Positions 47,819-58,041 of a stretch of DNA of 64,000 nt are shown here, piece after piece. Made by a program: the position numbers and the translations under genes. The notes beneath the pieces are model-generated. The model saw nothing but the letters and a program-made list of their open reading frames with translations, had not been told where the DNA came from and did not search any database. The stretch spans positions 1 to 64,000 of the forward strand of contig JAOTXY010000006.1 of NCBI GenBank assembly GCA_029862125.1. The letters are read 5' to 3'. Numbering within the stretch: position 1 is the stretch's first letter; each line of letters begins with the position of its first letter. This DNA comes from Gammaproteobacteria bacterium. GTDB lineage: Bacteria; Pseudomonadota; Gammaproteobacteria; GCA-001735895.

Positions 47819-49663
47819 TTGATTTCAGCGATTGCCCCTGCTAGCGCGCTTTTAGTTACCTTAATCTGTGGAATTTTATTTCAAGGGGGGACACTATTCT
47901 GGTTTGGGCCAGCCGCTGCCAGCTCAATCTTACTATGTATTTTTTACCTGCATAAAAGCTTTAACAAACCAATTCGTTTACCTGAATCAACGCTTGTTAT
48001 ATTACTCATTTTCTTTACAGGTTGGTGCTTCCTCACTGTTTTCTGGAGCGAGATTCCTGCTACAAGCCTAATACAGGCCATTGCTATCGGCGCCGCCATC
48101 ACTGGTTTTTATTGTTATTTTGTTATTTCGAATACCGCTTTATCCTGGCAACATATATTTGAAACCGTTATCGCAACGGGCCTCATTCTTGTTGCTGTTA
48201 GTCTCGCCCAGTTACTCAGTGGTATAGGCAGGCCCAATTCGCTATTTATTAACCCTAATACCTTTTCGGCATATTTAAATCTTATCATCCTACCAACAGC
48301 TGGTTATTTTCTAATATCAACAAAACCAGCAAAAAGTAAATTCCTGGCAGTCTCAATTTTGTTGCTGGTTTACAGCCAGGCTGTGACTGGAAGTCGGGGC
48401 GCTTCTCTAGGGCAATACATAGGCTTAGCGATGATTTATTTCATTGGGCGCGGCGAGATAAATACAGTAAAGCTAAAGCAATTCCTGGCCACGTACTTAT
48501 CTGCTTTATTACTAGCTTACTTAACGACTAGTAGTTCGAGTAGTGCGAGTCGGCTTATTTCTCAGCAAACGTTAAGCGGCAGCAATGTTAGATGGGATAT
48601 CTGGCAAGGCTCTATCAATCTTCTGAGTGATATACCGTGGTATGGCAGTGGTGTTGGAACTTACTGGCTACTCTACCCACGCTACCGGCTCTTCAGCGAT
48701 CCAGCCGGGGGACAAAACCCGCATAATGATTACATTCAGTACCTGATAGAAGCGGGCATTCCTGGATTAGCGTTATTAGTCCTGTTGATGGGATTTATTG
48801 CCTATTCGTGGTGGAAATATATTTCTAATCGCAATAATGAATCTGTCAAAAGAATCGAAGCCACAGCCTTGATGGCGGGAATCACTGCGATTGGATTTCA
48901 CTCTTTATTTACCTTTAACCTCGGCCATTTTTCTATACTTTTTCTCATAGGACTGTTACTTGGTCGCTTTCTTTTTATCGTTGGGCAAACAAAATCGATA
49001 ATTTTTCTTAACCAGTTATCAATTAGAAAGTCGGTTTTTAGCCTGACCCTGGCCAGTGCCACAATCATCCTGCTAAGCTACTTCACGCTTACCAGCACAT
49101 CTGTTTTATTTCTCTCCAAGGCTAGAACCGCCTATTCAGAAGGCAACATGATTCAGGCTGATAAATTTAATGCTATCTCCTTAAGCCTTTACCCTTACAA
49201 CGACAGAGCGCATCTGCTGTATGCATTAATCTATAAAAGTATCATTAAAAACATCGCAGAATTGCCTGAAGAAAAGCGCCTTCAATTCTATAACCAGGCA
49301 ATAGAACATATTAAAGAAGCTCGAAAGTTAAACCCACTCAGGCCCAATAGTTATTTTATACAGGCTCAATTAATAGAAGAAACTTCAGACATAGCTGGAT
49401 CCAATTGGCGTATGGAAGCATTACATTGGTATCAACAAAGCCTGAAAGCGGATCCAAGGTTCATACTGGCAATTAAAGGGCTTGCAAATTTCTATCTCAC
49501 TCAAAATGACATAGAACGGGCCTCTAATACAGTTTATCTTGCCCTGCGATACCAGTACCCTGGTGACAAAGAGACATTAGAATTCTATCAATTTGCCGGA
49601 TTAGTTTTGCAACAATCTGGCAATAAAATACATATGAAATTACTGAAAGATAAATTGCAATAA
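47819..49663 (+). CDS. O-antigen ligase-like membrane protein with C-terminal helical repeat
   Basis: The 614-residue protein has about 12 hydrophobic segments (1-430). The Wzy_C/O-antigen ligase signature region GSGVGTYWLLYPRYR, then NPHNDYIQYLIEAGIPG, is present near 278-315. Such enzymes attach polymer to lipid A or to pilin proteins. The C-terminal 170 residues are soluble and helical, like TPR repeats (QADKFNAISLSLYPYNDRAH), suggesting a PglL/TfpO-like or exopolysaccharide-linked variant. The start is a TTG at 47819. No glycosyltransferase genes are nearby and G+C is low (26 of 60 bases at 48001-48060), so it is orphaned and probably acquired. Confidence 0.8.
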   Translation: MISAIAPASALLVTLICGILFQGGTLFWFGPAAASSILLCIFYLHKSFNKPIRLPESTLVILLIFFTGWCFLTVFWSEIPATSLIQAIAIGAAITGFYCYFVISNTALSWQHIFETVIATGLILVAVSLAQLLSGIGRPNSLFINPNTFSAYLNLIILPTAGYFLISTKPAKSKFLAVSILLLVYSQAVTGSRGASLGQYIGLAMIYFIGRGEINTVKLKQFLATYLSALLLAYLTTSSSSSASRLISQQTLSGSNVRWDIWQGSINLLSDIPWYGSGVGTYWLLYPRYRLFSDPAGGQNPHNDYIQYLIEAGIPGLALLVLLMGFIAYSWWKYISNRNNESVKRIEATALMAGITAIGFHSLFTFNLGHFSILFLIGLLLGRFLFIVGQTKSIIFLNQLSIRKSVFSLTLASATIILLSYFTLTSTSVLFLSKARTAYSEGNMIQADKFNAISLSLYPYNDRAHLLYALIYKSIIKNIAELPEEKRLQFYNQAIEHIKEARKLNPLRPNSYFIQAQLIEETSDIAGSNWRMEALHWYQQSLKADPRFILAIKGLANFYLTQNDIERASNTVYLALRYQYPGDKETLEFYQFAGLVLQQSGNKIHMKLLKDKLQ

Positions 49664-49816
49664 TTACCCTAAAAAAGAAATAGCGCTATTAAATATACAC
49701 AAGCTGACTAGTGTCACCTGGCAAATTGAATCGATATTAATACGGATCTCGTAATCACAATACAACGGGATTATTGTTTAAGACGACCCAACCAGACCTC
49801 GACTCACCGAGTCCAA

Positions 49817-51985
49817 CTAGTTGCCGAGCGCCGCCTTGAGTTCGCGACGTCGGGCATGCAGCACCGGTTCGGTATAGCCGTTGGAGACCTCGCGACCCTT
49901 GAATACAAGCTCCAGCGCGGCCTGAAACGCGATACTCTTATTAAAATCAGGCGCCATGTTGCGATACAACGGATCGCTCGAATTTTGCCGATCAACGATT
50001 TCAGCCATTTTTTCAAATACGCTTCTGACCTGGTCCGCATCGGTGATGCCATGATGTAACCAGTTGGCAATATGCTGACTCGAAATACGCAGGGTTGCCC
50101 GGTCTTCCATCAGGTCTGTATCGCCAATATCGGGCACCTTGGAACAACCGACACCCTGGTCGATCCAGCGCACCACGTATCCCAAAATCCCCTGGGCATT
50201 GTTCTCCAGCTCCATCATGAGTTCACTCTGCTTGACCTTGCGCTCGCCCAACAGCGGAATGGTCAAAATGTCATCCAGACTGGCACGCGCACATTGCGCC
50301 AGGTGCAGCTGGCGAGCCGCTACGTTAACGTGATGGTAGTGCATCGCATGCAGGCAGGCGGCAAGCGGGGAAGGTACCCAGGCGGTATTGGCACCGGCAC
50401 GCGGGTGCGCAATTTTCTGCTGCATCATCGCACGCATATTTTCGGGCGCCGCCCACATGCCCTTGCCGATCTGCGCATGCCCCGGCAACCCGGCATCGAG
50501 CCCCACGTCAACGTTCCAGTCCTCGTAGGCCAGCAGCCAGGTGGACGTTTTGATTTCGTTCTTGGGGATCATTGCACCGGCTTCCATGCTGGTATGAATT
50601 TCATCACCGGTGCGATCGAGAAAACCGGTATTGATAAAAATCACGCGCTCACTTGCGGCACGAATGCATTCCTTGAGATTTACCGTGGTGCGACGCTCTT
50701 CATCCATGATGCCTATTTTTAAAGTCCGGGGATCTAGCCCCAGCGCTTGCTCCACCATTTCAAACAGCTTGATCGAAGCTTCGACTTCTTCGGGACCATG
50801 GAATTTGGGCTTTACGACATAAACACTGCCCTTGCGACTGTTTTTAAACTGCCCGTTACCGAGCAGATCATGTTTTGCAGCGAGCGTTGTGACCATTGCA
50901 TCGACAAAGGTTTCCGGAATTTCCTCGCCATTGCAGGTTACCGCATCGGTATACATGTGAGGGCCGACATGGCGCACCAGCATCAGGCTGCGGCCAGGCA
51001 AGGTAAAGGTAGAACCATCGGGGCCAACGTATTCGGGATCCGGATTGAGGCTGCGATCGATGACTTCCCTGGCGCGTTCGACTTTGGCGGTGAGATCACC
51101 TTTCATCAAGCCGAACCAGTTGCTGTAAACCCGGACCTTGTCCTCGGCGTCGACCGCCGACACCGAATCCTCACAATCCATGATCGTTGTAATCGCAGAT
51201 TCAAGGTTGATGTCATAGATGTTTGCGAGATCACCCTGCCCAATGAAATAGCCTTCGCCAATCAACAATTCGATATGCAGGTCATTGTGGCGTAATAGCA
51301 CTGCGCTCGGCTGCTCGGGATCGCCGCGGTAGCCGACGAAACATTCGCGCCAGCCTAACTCGGTTTCCTTGCCGTCACCCATGACCACGATCAATTTCCC
51401 CGACACGACCTTGTATCGCACCGCGTAAGCATGACTGCCGATCGCGAGCGGTACCGCCTGATCAAGAAAGTCGCGCGCGTAACGGATGACCTGCTGACCT
51501 CTAACCGGGTTGTACTTTGCTGTCTTCTTGCAACCCTCGACCTCGAGGATGATATCGGTGCCGTAAAGTGCGTCGTAGAGACTGTACCAACGAGCGTTGG
51601 CTGCATTTAACGCATAGCGCGCATTGTCGACCGGCACCACCAGCTGGGGCCCGGCAATCACCGCGATCTCGTCATCGACGTTGTCGGTTGTTACCTTGAA
51701 AGGATCTGGCTCGGGAACCAGGTAACCGATCTCCTGCAGGAAAGCCTGGTACTGATCACGCTGCACGGGTCCGGGATTCGCCTTGTGCCAGTCATCGATC
51801 TGCGTTTGCAACTGGTCTCGTTGCTGCAGTAGGTCCGAGTTCTGCGGACCCAGTTGGTCCACGATCTGGGCCAGGGATTGCCAGAATGACGGGATCTCAA
51901 CTCCCGTGCCTGCCGAGATTTCCTCGACCAGGTCGTACAATGCGCGGTCTACGCTGAGACCGCTGATATCTACGCGATCACTCAT
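49817..51985 (-). CDS. glcB: Malate synthase G
   Basis: GlcB condenses glyoxylate with acetyl-CoA to malate. The 722-residue protein is almost the same length as E. coli GlcB. Visible blocks are [31 protein letters not shown] with the Mg-binding acidic residues, [26 protein letters not shown] and GKGMWAAPE. The ATG at 51985 is preferred over the frame opening at 52018 because AGGGAC lies upstream and the family starts here. It uses glyoxylate, which links it to oxalate/glycolate chemistry elsewhere in the region. Confidence 0.96.
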   Translation of the reverse strand: MSDRVDISGLSVDRALYDLVEEISAGTGVEIPSFWQSLAQIVDQLGPQNSDLLQQRDQLQTQIDDWHKANPGPVQRDQYQAFLQEIGYLVPEPDPFKVTTDNVDDEIAVIAGPQLVVPVDNARYALNAANARWYSLYDALYGTDIILEVEGCKKTAKYNPVRGQQVIRYARDFLDQAVPLAIGSHAYAVRYKVVSGKLIVVMGDGKETELGWRECFVGYRGDPEQPSAVLLRHNDLHIELLIGEGYFIGQGDLANIYDINLESAITTIMDCEDSVSAVDAEDKVRVYSNWFGLMKGDLTAKVERAREVIDRSLNPDPEYVGPDGSTFTLPGRSLMLVRHVGPHMYTDAVTCNGEEIPETFVDAMVTTLAAKHDLLGNGQFKNSRKGSVYVVKPKFHGPEEVEASIKLFEMVEQALGLDPRTLKIGIMDEERRTTVNLKECIRAASERVIFINTGFLDRTGDEIHTSMEAGAMIPKNEIKTSTWLLAYEDWNVDVGLDAGLPGHAQIGKGMWAAPENMRAMMQQKIAHPRAGANTAWVPSPLAACLHAMHYHHVNVAARQLHLAQCARASLDDILTIPLLGERKVKQSELMMELENNAQGILGYVVRWIDQGVGCSKVPDIGDTDLMEDRATLRISSQHIANWLHHGITDADQVRSVFEKMAEIVDRQNSSDPLYRNMAPDFNKSIAFQAALELVFKGREVSNGYTEPVLHARRRELKAALGN

Positions 51986-52206
51986 AAAAATGTCCCTAGA
52001 TCTTGTTACTAAAACCACCTAACGGCGCCGAATAGCCGAGTATATATAGCTTGTGCGACAAAACTAGGACCTGATCGGTAATATTGGAAATTTATATGCA
52101 CAACTTTAGACGGACCACTTTGCAAATAGCACCTCAAGCCTGAATTAGGATAAAATTCAATCTACTGCCTGCAGGCTCAAATCTCCAGAAAATTTAAGGA
52201 AACCCT

Positions 52207-53214
52207 ATGAAAGCAATTACGTTGCGCGATTTTGGCGGCCCCGAAATGATGCAATTAAGCGAGGTTGAAAAGCCCTCGCCCGATGACGGTCAGATACTGG
52301 TCAAGGTTATGAATTCGTCGGTGAATCGTCCCGATATCATCCAGCGCGAGGGCAACTACCCGCCCCCGCCCGGGGATTCTGAAATTCTTGGACTCGAGGT
52401 TGCCGGTGTCGTTGAATCAAGTGGCAATAAAACCAACCGTTTTAAACCCGGCGAGCGCGTGGTAGCGCTGGTTGGTGGCGGTGGCTATGCCGAGTTTGCG
52501 CTGGCACGTGAAGATCACGCGATGTCGATTCCGGAATCGGTCAGCTTCGAACAGGCCGCCTGTATCTGCGAAACCTATATCACTGCATATTTAAACTTGT
52601 TCATGCTCGGCGAGGTGCTGGGTAAACAGTCGGTTTTGATTCATGGCGGTGGCGGTGGCGTTGCGACGGCAGCGATTCAACTGTGCAAGGCGTTAACCCC
52701 TGAAACCGAGGTTATTGTCACGGCGTCGAGCGCAAAACTTGAACGGGTTGCGCAGCAAGGTGCCGACCATGTCATCGATTATCGTGAACAGGACTTTGCC
52801 GAGGAGATTAAAGGTATCACCGCGGGGCGCGGAGTCGATGTCATTCTCGATCACATCGGCGCAAAGTACCTGCAACCGAACATGAAATCCCTCGCGCTTG
52901 CCGGCACCTTGATGTTGATCGGCGTCATGGGGGGTATCAAGGCCGAGTTGAATCTCGCTACCATGATGGTCAAGCGACAGCGCATCATCGGTTCAGTGCT
53001 GCGCTCTCGGCCAGTCGCTGAAAAGGCTGCGATCATTAGTCAGTTCGAATCGAGCGTGATGCCACTTTTCGCAGCGGGTAAAATCGAACCCCTGGTCGAT
53101 GCCAGCTTTTCGCTCAAGGATGCCGCCGAAGCGCACAGGCTAATGGAACAGGGTGGCCATTTCGGCAAGATCATCCTGTCCAACCAGGCTAGTGGTCGAA
53201 CAACTAAGGATTGA
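52207..53214 (+). CDS. NAD(P)H:quinone oxidoreductase, zinc-less ADH family (PIG3-like)
   Basis: The 335-residue medium-chain dehydrogenase lacks the zinc Cys ligands and begins MKAITLRDFGGPEMMQL. The NSSVNRPDIIQREGNYPPPPG block marks the quinone-oxidoreductase (TP53I3/PIG3) subgroup. The NADP-binding HGGGGGVATAAIQLC and a second Rossmann loop follow. The last eight codons and stop lie inside the left arm of palindromic element C, so the C-terminus may differ from that of homologues. Confidence 0.9.
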   Translation: MKAITLRDFGGPEMMQLSEVEKPSPDDGQILVKVMNSSVNRPDIIQREGNYPPPPGDSEILGLEVAGVVESSGNKTNRFKPGERVVALVGGGGYAEFALAREDHAMSIPESVSFEQAACICETYITAYLNLFMLGEVLGKQSVLIHGGGGGVATAAIQLCKALTPETEVIVTASSAKLERVAQQGADHVIDYREQDFAEEIKGITAGRGVDVILDHIGAKYLQPNMKSLALAGTLMLIGVMGGIKAELNLATMMVKRQRIIGSVLRSRPVAEKAAIISQFESSVMPLFAAGKIEPLVDASFSLKDAAEAHRLMEQGGHFGKIILSNQASGRTTKD

Positions 53215-53471
53215 TGGTTACAGAGCGCCTCAATTGACCTGGAACAAGTGGTGCGGCATCCCGACGCAGTCCGCAGGGAATGGCTTGCCCTTTTCAAGGG
53301 CTGCAACGCGGTGCCAGGTCAACTGGGGTGCTCCCTCCGGGCGAGACGTGAAGCGGTCATTCGCTTTGTTGCGCCTTTTGGTAAGGGCTGGGCCATTGCC
53401 TGCAAGGCGCGTCGCGCGACTAACCGCTTCACGCCTCGCTGTATCCATCAATCCTTAGTTGTTCGACCACT
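53191..53471. repeat. Complex palindromic element C between convergent genes
   Basis: Outer arms 53191-53223 and 53439-53471 match at 32 of 33 positions, including a perfect 27-mer. They enclose two stem-loops. Arms 53231-53242 / 53314-53325 match at 11 of 12, and arms 53341-53357 / 53423-53439 at 16 of 17. The left arm provides the last codons of the quinone oxidoreductase gene. The right arm ends one base before the formate dehydrogenase stop codon at 53473-53475. The layout copies element B. Confidence 0.85.
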
Positions 53472-53472
53472 G

Positions 53473-56214
53473 CTAGGCCGCTTCGAGTTTTATCGCGCAG
53501 AACTTGAATTCCGGGATCTTGCCGAACGGATCGAGCGCCTCGTTGGTCAACAGGTTGGCCGCCGCCTCGTGGTAGCAGAACGGAATAAAGACCTCACCCT
53601 GCTTTAATGCCCCGTCAGGTCGCGCAAAGGCACGTATCTCGCCGCGGCGTGACCTGGCAATAATTTCAGCACCGGGCTCGACTCCTAGGCCGTCCAGATC
53701 CCGTCCGTTGACGTAGATAACCGGTACCGGTTCGATCGCATCGAGTATTGCCGCACGTCGCGTCATAGAACCGGTATGCCAATGTTCAAGCTGTCGCCCG
53801 GTAATTAGAATCAGTGGGAATTCCTCATCGGGCTGCTCGTCCGCCGGGATCGACTTTGCAGCGACCAGTTTCGCCCTGCCGTCACCGGTCGGGAAGTCGT
53901 CGATGAAGACAACACTCTGGCCCGGATCACTCTCATCGGCACAGGGGTAGGTCACCGACGACGCCTGGTTCAGTCGTTCCCAGGTAATTCCGGTAATACT
54001 CGGCATCGCCTGGCGCATTTCGTCATAGACCTCGGAAACATGGCTGTAGTTCCAGTCGAGGCCAATGCCCTTGCCGATATCACGAATAATCCATAAATCC
54101 TGACGCGCTTCACCGGGTAACGGCACCGCGGCACGCCCGAGTTGCACCCGACGATCGGTGTTCGATACCGTACCGTCTTTTTCGGCCCAGCCCGACGCCG
54201 GTAGCACGACATCGGCAAAAGCCGTGGTCTCGGTGAGGAACATATCCTGCACCACGAGGTGATCCAGTGCCGCCAGCGCTGCACGGGCATGGTTCAGATT
54301 CGGATCGGACATGGCGGGGTTTTCACCCATGATATACATTCCCTTGATCTGACCTTCGAGCACCGCGTGCATGATTTCAACCACCGTCAAACCCGGCTTG
54401 TCATCGAGTTCCGCGTTCCAGTAGTTTGCAAACCATGCGTGAGCGTCTGGATTGTCGACCCGTTGATAATCCGGGAACACCATCGGGATCAGACCCGCAT
54501 CCGATGCACCCTGAACGTTATTCTGTCCGCGCAGTGGGTGCAAACCGGTGCCGGGACGGCCAATCTGGCCGGTAATCATCGACAGCGCAATCAGGCAGCG
54601 CGAATTATCGGTGCCGTGAATATGTTGCGAAATACCCATCCCCCAGAAAATCATTGATCCTTTCGAGGTCGCAAACAGGCGTGCAACTTCGCGCAAAGTA
54701 TCGGCATCAATACCGGTCACCGCGGCCATTTTTTCAGGGCTGTAATCGGCGACATTAGCCTTCAGCGCTTCATAGTCCGTGGTGCGCTCATTGATGAAAT
54801 TATCGTCGGTCAGACCCTCTTCGATGATGACGTGCAGCATCGAGTTCAACAATGACACGTCGGTCGAAGCGTTGAATTGCAGGTGATGGGTGGCGTGACG
54901 CGAGATCTGGGTTTTACGCGGATCCAGCAGAATCAACTTCTTGCCGTCGCGAATTGCATTTTTCATAAAGGTTGCCGCGACCGGGTGATTGGTCGTCGGA
55001 TTCGAACCGATGACCATGAATACCTCGGCGTGTTTGACGTCCTCAACCTGGTTCGAAACCGCGCCGGAACCGATACCTTCCAGCAACGCAGCGACACTCG
55101 AGGCATGGCACAGGCGGGTACAGTGATCGACGTTGTTGGTGCCGAAACCGACACGCACCAGTTTCTGGAACAGGTAAGCCTCTTCGTTCGAACCCTTGGC
55201 CGAGCCGAAACCGGCGAGCCCGGAGCTGCCGAGTTCATCTTTGATCTGTTTCAATCCACCCGCGGCAAGTTGCATTGCCTCATCCCAGCTTGCTTCGCGG
55301 AACATCGTCGATGGATCGGCAGGGTCGAAGTGCTCATTAAGACCCTTGGGCACGCCTTCCCTGCGGATTAACGGCTTCAGCAGGCGCTGGGGATGGTTGA
55401 CATAGTCAAAACCGTAGCGGCCCTTAACACACAAGCGACTGAAGTTCGCAGGCCCGTCGCGCCCTTCGACACGTACGATGGTATCGTCTTTAACATGGTA
55501 AGTGAGTAAACAACCAACACCGCAGTAAGGGCATACCGAGTCAATCTTTTGATCGGCTTCCACCAGGTGGGCACCGCCGGCATTGCTGAGCGCACCGGTC
55601 GGGCAGGCGGCGACACATTCACCGCAGGCGACGCAGGTCGACTCGCCCATCGGATCACCGATATCGAATACGATTTCGGCATGATGCCCGCGACGGGCCA
55701 GACCGATGACATCGTTGACCTGGGTTTCGCGGCAGGCGCGCAGGCAGCGCGTGCACTGGATACAGGCATCGAGGTTAACCGCGATTGCCGGATGCGACAG
55801 GTCAGCCTTTGGTTGATGCCGGGGTTTGAATCTTGGTTTGCCGACTTCGAGTTTATCGGCCCAGTAGGTTAATTCATTGTCGAGCGTGTAGGACTGCTCA
55901 GGCATATCTGACAGCAACAACTCAAGTACCAGCTTTTGCGACTTCTGCGAGCGCTCATTGTCCGAGTTAACGATCATGCCCGGGGTCGGGTTTCGACAGC
56001 AGCTTGGCGCAAGCACGCGCTCGCCATCGATCTCGACCATGCAGGCGCGGCAATTACCGTCGGCGCGCAGTCCGTCGGTATAACACAGATGCGGGATCTC
56101 GGTACCGGTACGCTGTGCCGCCTGCAGGATGGTCTCGCCAGGCAAGGCCTCGACCGAATTACCGTTGAGCGTGAATTCGATGGTTTCGAAGATTGAATCG
56201 GGATTTGCCGCCAT
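53473..56214 (-). CDS. fdsA: NAD-dependent formate dehydrogenase, molybdenum subunit (FdsA-like)
   Basis: The 913-residue protein opens with a [2Fe-2S] domain (HLCYTDGLRADGNCRACMVE, then SCC at about 73). Two ferredoxin-type sites follow (CIQCTRCLRACRE and CVACGECVAACP). The molybdopterin domain begins with the CPYCGVGC cluster motif. The molybdenum ligand is Cys in HCTRLCHAS, not selenocysteine. C-terminal bis-MGD binding follows. It oxidises formate to CO2. The ATG overlaps the stop of the fused FdsGB gene (TAATG), with GAGGAG just upstream. No fdsD, fdhD or molybdenum-cofactor genes are present in the window. Confidence 0.94.
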   Translation of the reverse strand: MAANPDSIFETIEFTLNGNSVEALPGETILQAAQRTGTEIPHLCYTDGLRADGNCRACMVEIDGERVLAPSCCRNPTPGMIVNSDNERSQKSQKLVLELLLSDMPEQSYTLDNELTYWADKLEVGKPRFKPRHQPKADLSHPAIAVNLDACIQCTRCLRACRETQVNDVIGLARRGHHAEIVFDIGDPMGESTCVACGECVAACPTGALSNAGGAHLVEADQKIDSVCPYCGVGCLLTYHVKDDTIVRVEGRDGPANFSRLCVKGRYGFDYVNHPQRLLKPLIRREGVPKGLNEHFDPADPSTMFREASWDEAMQLAAGGLKQIKDELGSSGLAGFGSAKGSNEEAYLFQKLVRVGFGTNNVDHCTRLCHASSVAALLEGIGSGAVSNQVEDVKHAEVFMVIGSNPTTNHPVAATFMKNAIRDGKKLILLDPRKTQISRHATHHLQFNASTDVSLLNSMLHVIIEEGLTDDNFINERTTDYEALKANVADYSPEKMAAVTGIDADTLREVARLFATSKGSMIFWGMGISQHIHGTDNSRCLIALSMITGQIGRPGTGLHPLRGQNNVQGASDAGLIPMVFPDYQRVDNPDAHAWFANYWNAELDDKPGLTVVEIMHAVLEGQIKGMYIMGENPAMSDPNLNHARAALAALDHLVVQDMFLTETTAFADVVLPASGWAEKDGTVSNTDRRVQLGRAAVPLPGEARQDLWIIRDIGKGIGLDWNYSHVSEVYDEMRQAMPSITGITWERLNQASSVTYPCADESDPGQSVVFIDDFPTGDGRAKLVAAKSIPADEQPDEEFPLILITGRQLEHWHTGSMTRRAAILDAIEPVPVIYVNGRDLDGLGVEPGAEIIARSRRGEIRAFARPDGALKQGEVFIPFCYHEAAANLLTNEALDPFGKIPEFKFCAIKLEAA

Positions 56215-57926
56215 TATTGATTCTCCTCGATGCCAAGTTCATGCGGAAAATATCTAATCACGGACAGGATCGGGTTCGGTGCCGCCTGCCCGAGGCCACA
56301 GATCGAGGCGTCGATCATGACCGTCGACAAATCGTTCAATTGCTCGACATCCCAGTCGCCGGTCTCCATGATGCTGACCGCTTTTTCGCAACCAACCCGG
56401 CACGGTGTGCACTGGCCACAGGATTCGTGTGCGAAGAACTTGAGCGAGTTCAACGCCGCCTGTTTGGCACTGTCCTGGTCCGATAGCACCACGACCGCCG
56501 CGGAACCGATAAAACAGCCGTATTCCTGCAGCGTATCAAAATCGAGCGGAATATCGTTCAGGCTGGCCGGCAAAATGCCGCCCGATGCGCCGCCCGGGAA
56601 ATAACCGTATAACTGGTGACCATCGAGCATGCCGCCGCAGTATTCGTCGATCAATTCCTTGATCGTGATACCTGCGGGCGCGAGATGCACGCCAGGCTTG
56701 TTGACGCGACCCGACACCGAGAAACTGCGCACGCCCTTGCGACCGTTGCGGCCTTGTGCATCGAACCATTCAGAACCCTTTTCGATTACGTCACGTATCC
56801 AGAACAGCGATTCACAGTTGTGCTCAAGCGTTGGACGACCGAACAGGCCGACCTCGGCGACGTAAGGCGGGCGCAGTCGCGGCATCCCGCGTTTGCCTTC
56901 GATCGACTCGATCATCGCGGATTCTTCACCGCAGATGTAGGCACCGGCACCACGGCGAATTTCTATGTGCGGTAACTGGTAACCTGATTTGTTAACCAGG
57001 TCCGCGACTGCCTGCTTGAGGTTCTGGATTACCGATGGATACTCATCGCGAATGTAGATATAACACTTGTCAATTCCGATCACAGCGGCCGCAATCAGCA
57101 TGCCTTCAAGAAAGCGATGCGGATCGGAAAGCATGTAGAAGCGGTCCTTAAAAGTACCGGGCTCGCCTTCATCGATATTGATCGCGCACAGGCGCGGCGC
57201 GGGTTGATCGCGCAGGATGCGCCACTTGCGCCCGACCGGAAAGCCAGCTCCACCAAGGCCACGCAATTGCGTTCCTTCGAGTGCCTCGATAATGCTATCT
57301 CCGCTGATGTCGCCAGCGAGCAAACTGTCATACAACTGGTATCCACCACCTGCACGGTATGCATCGAAATCGATGCTGTCATCCGGCATCGGTTGAACAG
57401 TGTTACCCGCGTCGACCACCGATTTGACTGCTTCGGCTGTCGCGACCTCGACCGTGCACTGGCCAACCACCGCAACCGGTGCCTTATCACAGCGCCCGAC
57501 ACAGGGAACGCGTTGCACGCGCACACCTTCACCCAGCGAGGATTCAAGTGCGCCAATAAGCTCTTCGCTACCGGCCATTTCACAACTGACCGAATCACAG
57601 ACACGAACAGTGAGTGCTGGTGGTGCAACATCATCTTCCCGGATCACGTCGAAATGGTGGTAAAAACTAGCAACCTCATAAACCTCGGTCATAGCAAGGC
57701 GCATTTCGTGGGCCAGCGCGGTAAGATGTGCGGCCGACAAGTGCCCATGCTTGTCCTGGATCTTATGCAGATGCTCGATCAACAGGTCGGGAGCGCGCGA
57801 TTCTTCACCGAGCAGGCTTTGGATTTCGAGCAGCGCGTTAAGGTCAACCACCCTGCCCTTGGTCTTGCCCCGGCGGCGTTGCTTGCGATTGTCGACCGCG
57901 TCGGAATTGAGCTCAGGTTGCGACAT
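56214..57926 (-). CDS. Fused formate dehydrogenase gamma-beta subunit (FdsG-FdsB fusion)
   Basis: One 570-residue chain carries both diaphorase subunits. The N-terminal NuoE/FdsG-like part (about 35-190) has the [2Fe-2S] cysteines in CDSVSCEMAG and VPCVGRCDKAP. The NuoF/FdsB-like part (about 200-560) has GLGGAGFPVGRKW, NIDEGEPGTFKDR for FMN/NAD and the [4Fe-4S] motif SCGQCTPCRVGC. In most FDHs these are separate genes. It accepts electrons from FdsA and reduces NAD. It is the first gene of an fdsGB-fdsA operon. Confidence 0.93.
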   Translation of the reverse strand: MSQPELNSDAVDNRKQRRRGKTKGRVVDLNALLEIQSLLGEESRAPDLLIEHLHKIQDKHGHLSAAHLTALAHEMRLAMTEVYEVASFYHHFDVIREDDVAPPALTVRVCDSVSCEMAGSEELIGALESSLGEGVRVQRVPCVGRCDKAPVAVVGQCTVEVATAEAVKSVVDAGNTVQPMPDDSIDFDAYRAGGGYQLYDSLLAGDISGDSIIEALEGTQLRGLGGAGFPVGRKWRILRDQPAPRLCAINIDEGEPGTFKDRFYMLSDPHRFLEGMLIAAAVIGIDKCYIYIRDEYPSVIQNLKQAVADLVNKSGYQLPHIEIRRGAGAYICGEESAMIESIEGKRGMPRLRPPYVAEVGLFGRPTLEHNCESLFWIRDVIEKGSEWFDAQGRNGRKGVRSFSVSGRVNKPGVHLAPAGITIKELIDEYCGGMLDGHQLYGYFPGGASGGILPASLNDIPLDFDTLQEYGCFIGSAAVVVLSDQDSAKQAALNSLKFFAHESCGQCTPCRVGCEKAVSIMETGDWDVEQLNDLSTVMIDASICGLGQAAPNPILSVIRYFPHELGIEENQ

Positions 57927-57963
57927 ATAAATTTTCTCGAGTTAGGGTGTGCTTAAAAAGTAT

Positions 57964-57984
57964 CCCCGCTCTTAACGAGCGGGG
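57964..57984 (-). terminator. Hairpin terminator between usp and fdsGB
   Basis: CCCCGCTC-TTAAC-GAGCGGGG is a perfect 8-bp stem. On the minus strand it is followed by ATACTTTTT, giving a U tract. It lies 38 bases before the FdsGB start, so it either ends the upstream usp transcript or attenuates entry into the FDH operon. Confidence 0.75.
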
Positions 57985-58041
57985 CAAAGTTTAACCCAAG
58001 GAGGAGCTAGCTAAAACATGTGATTACGCCACAATAGAACA

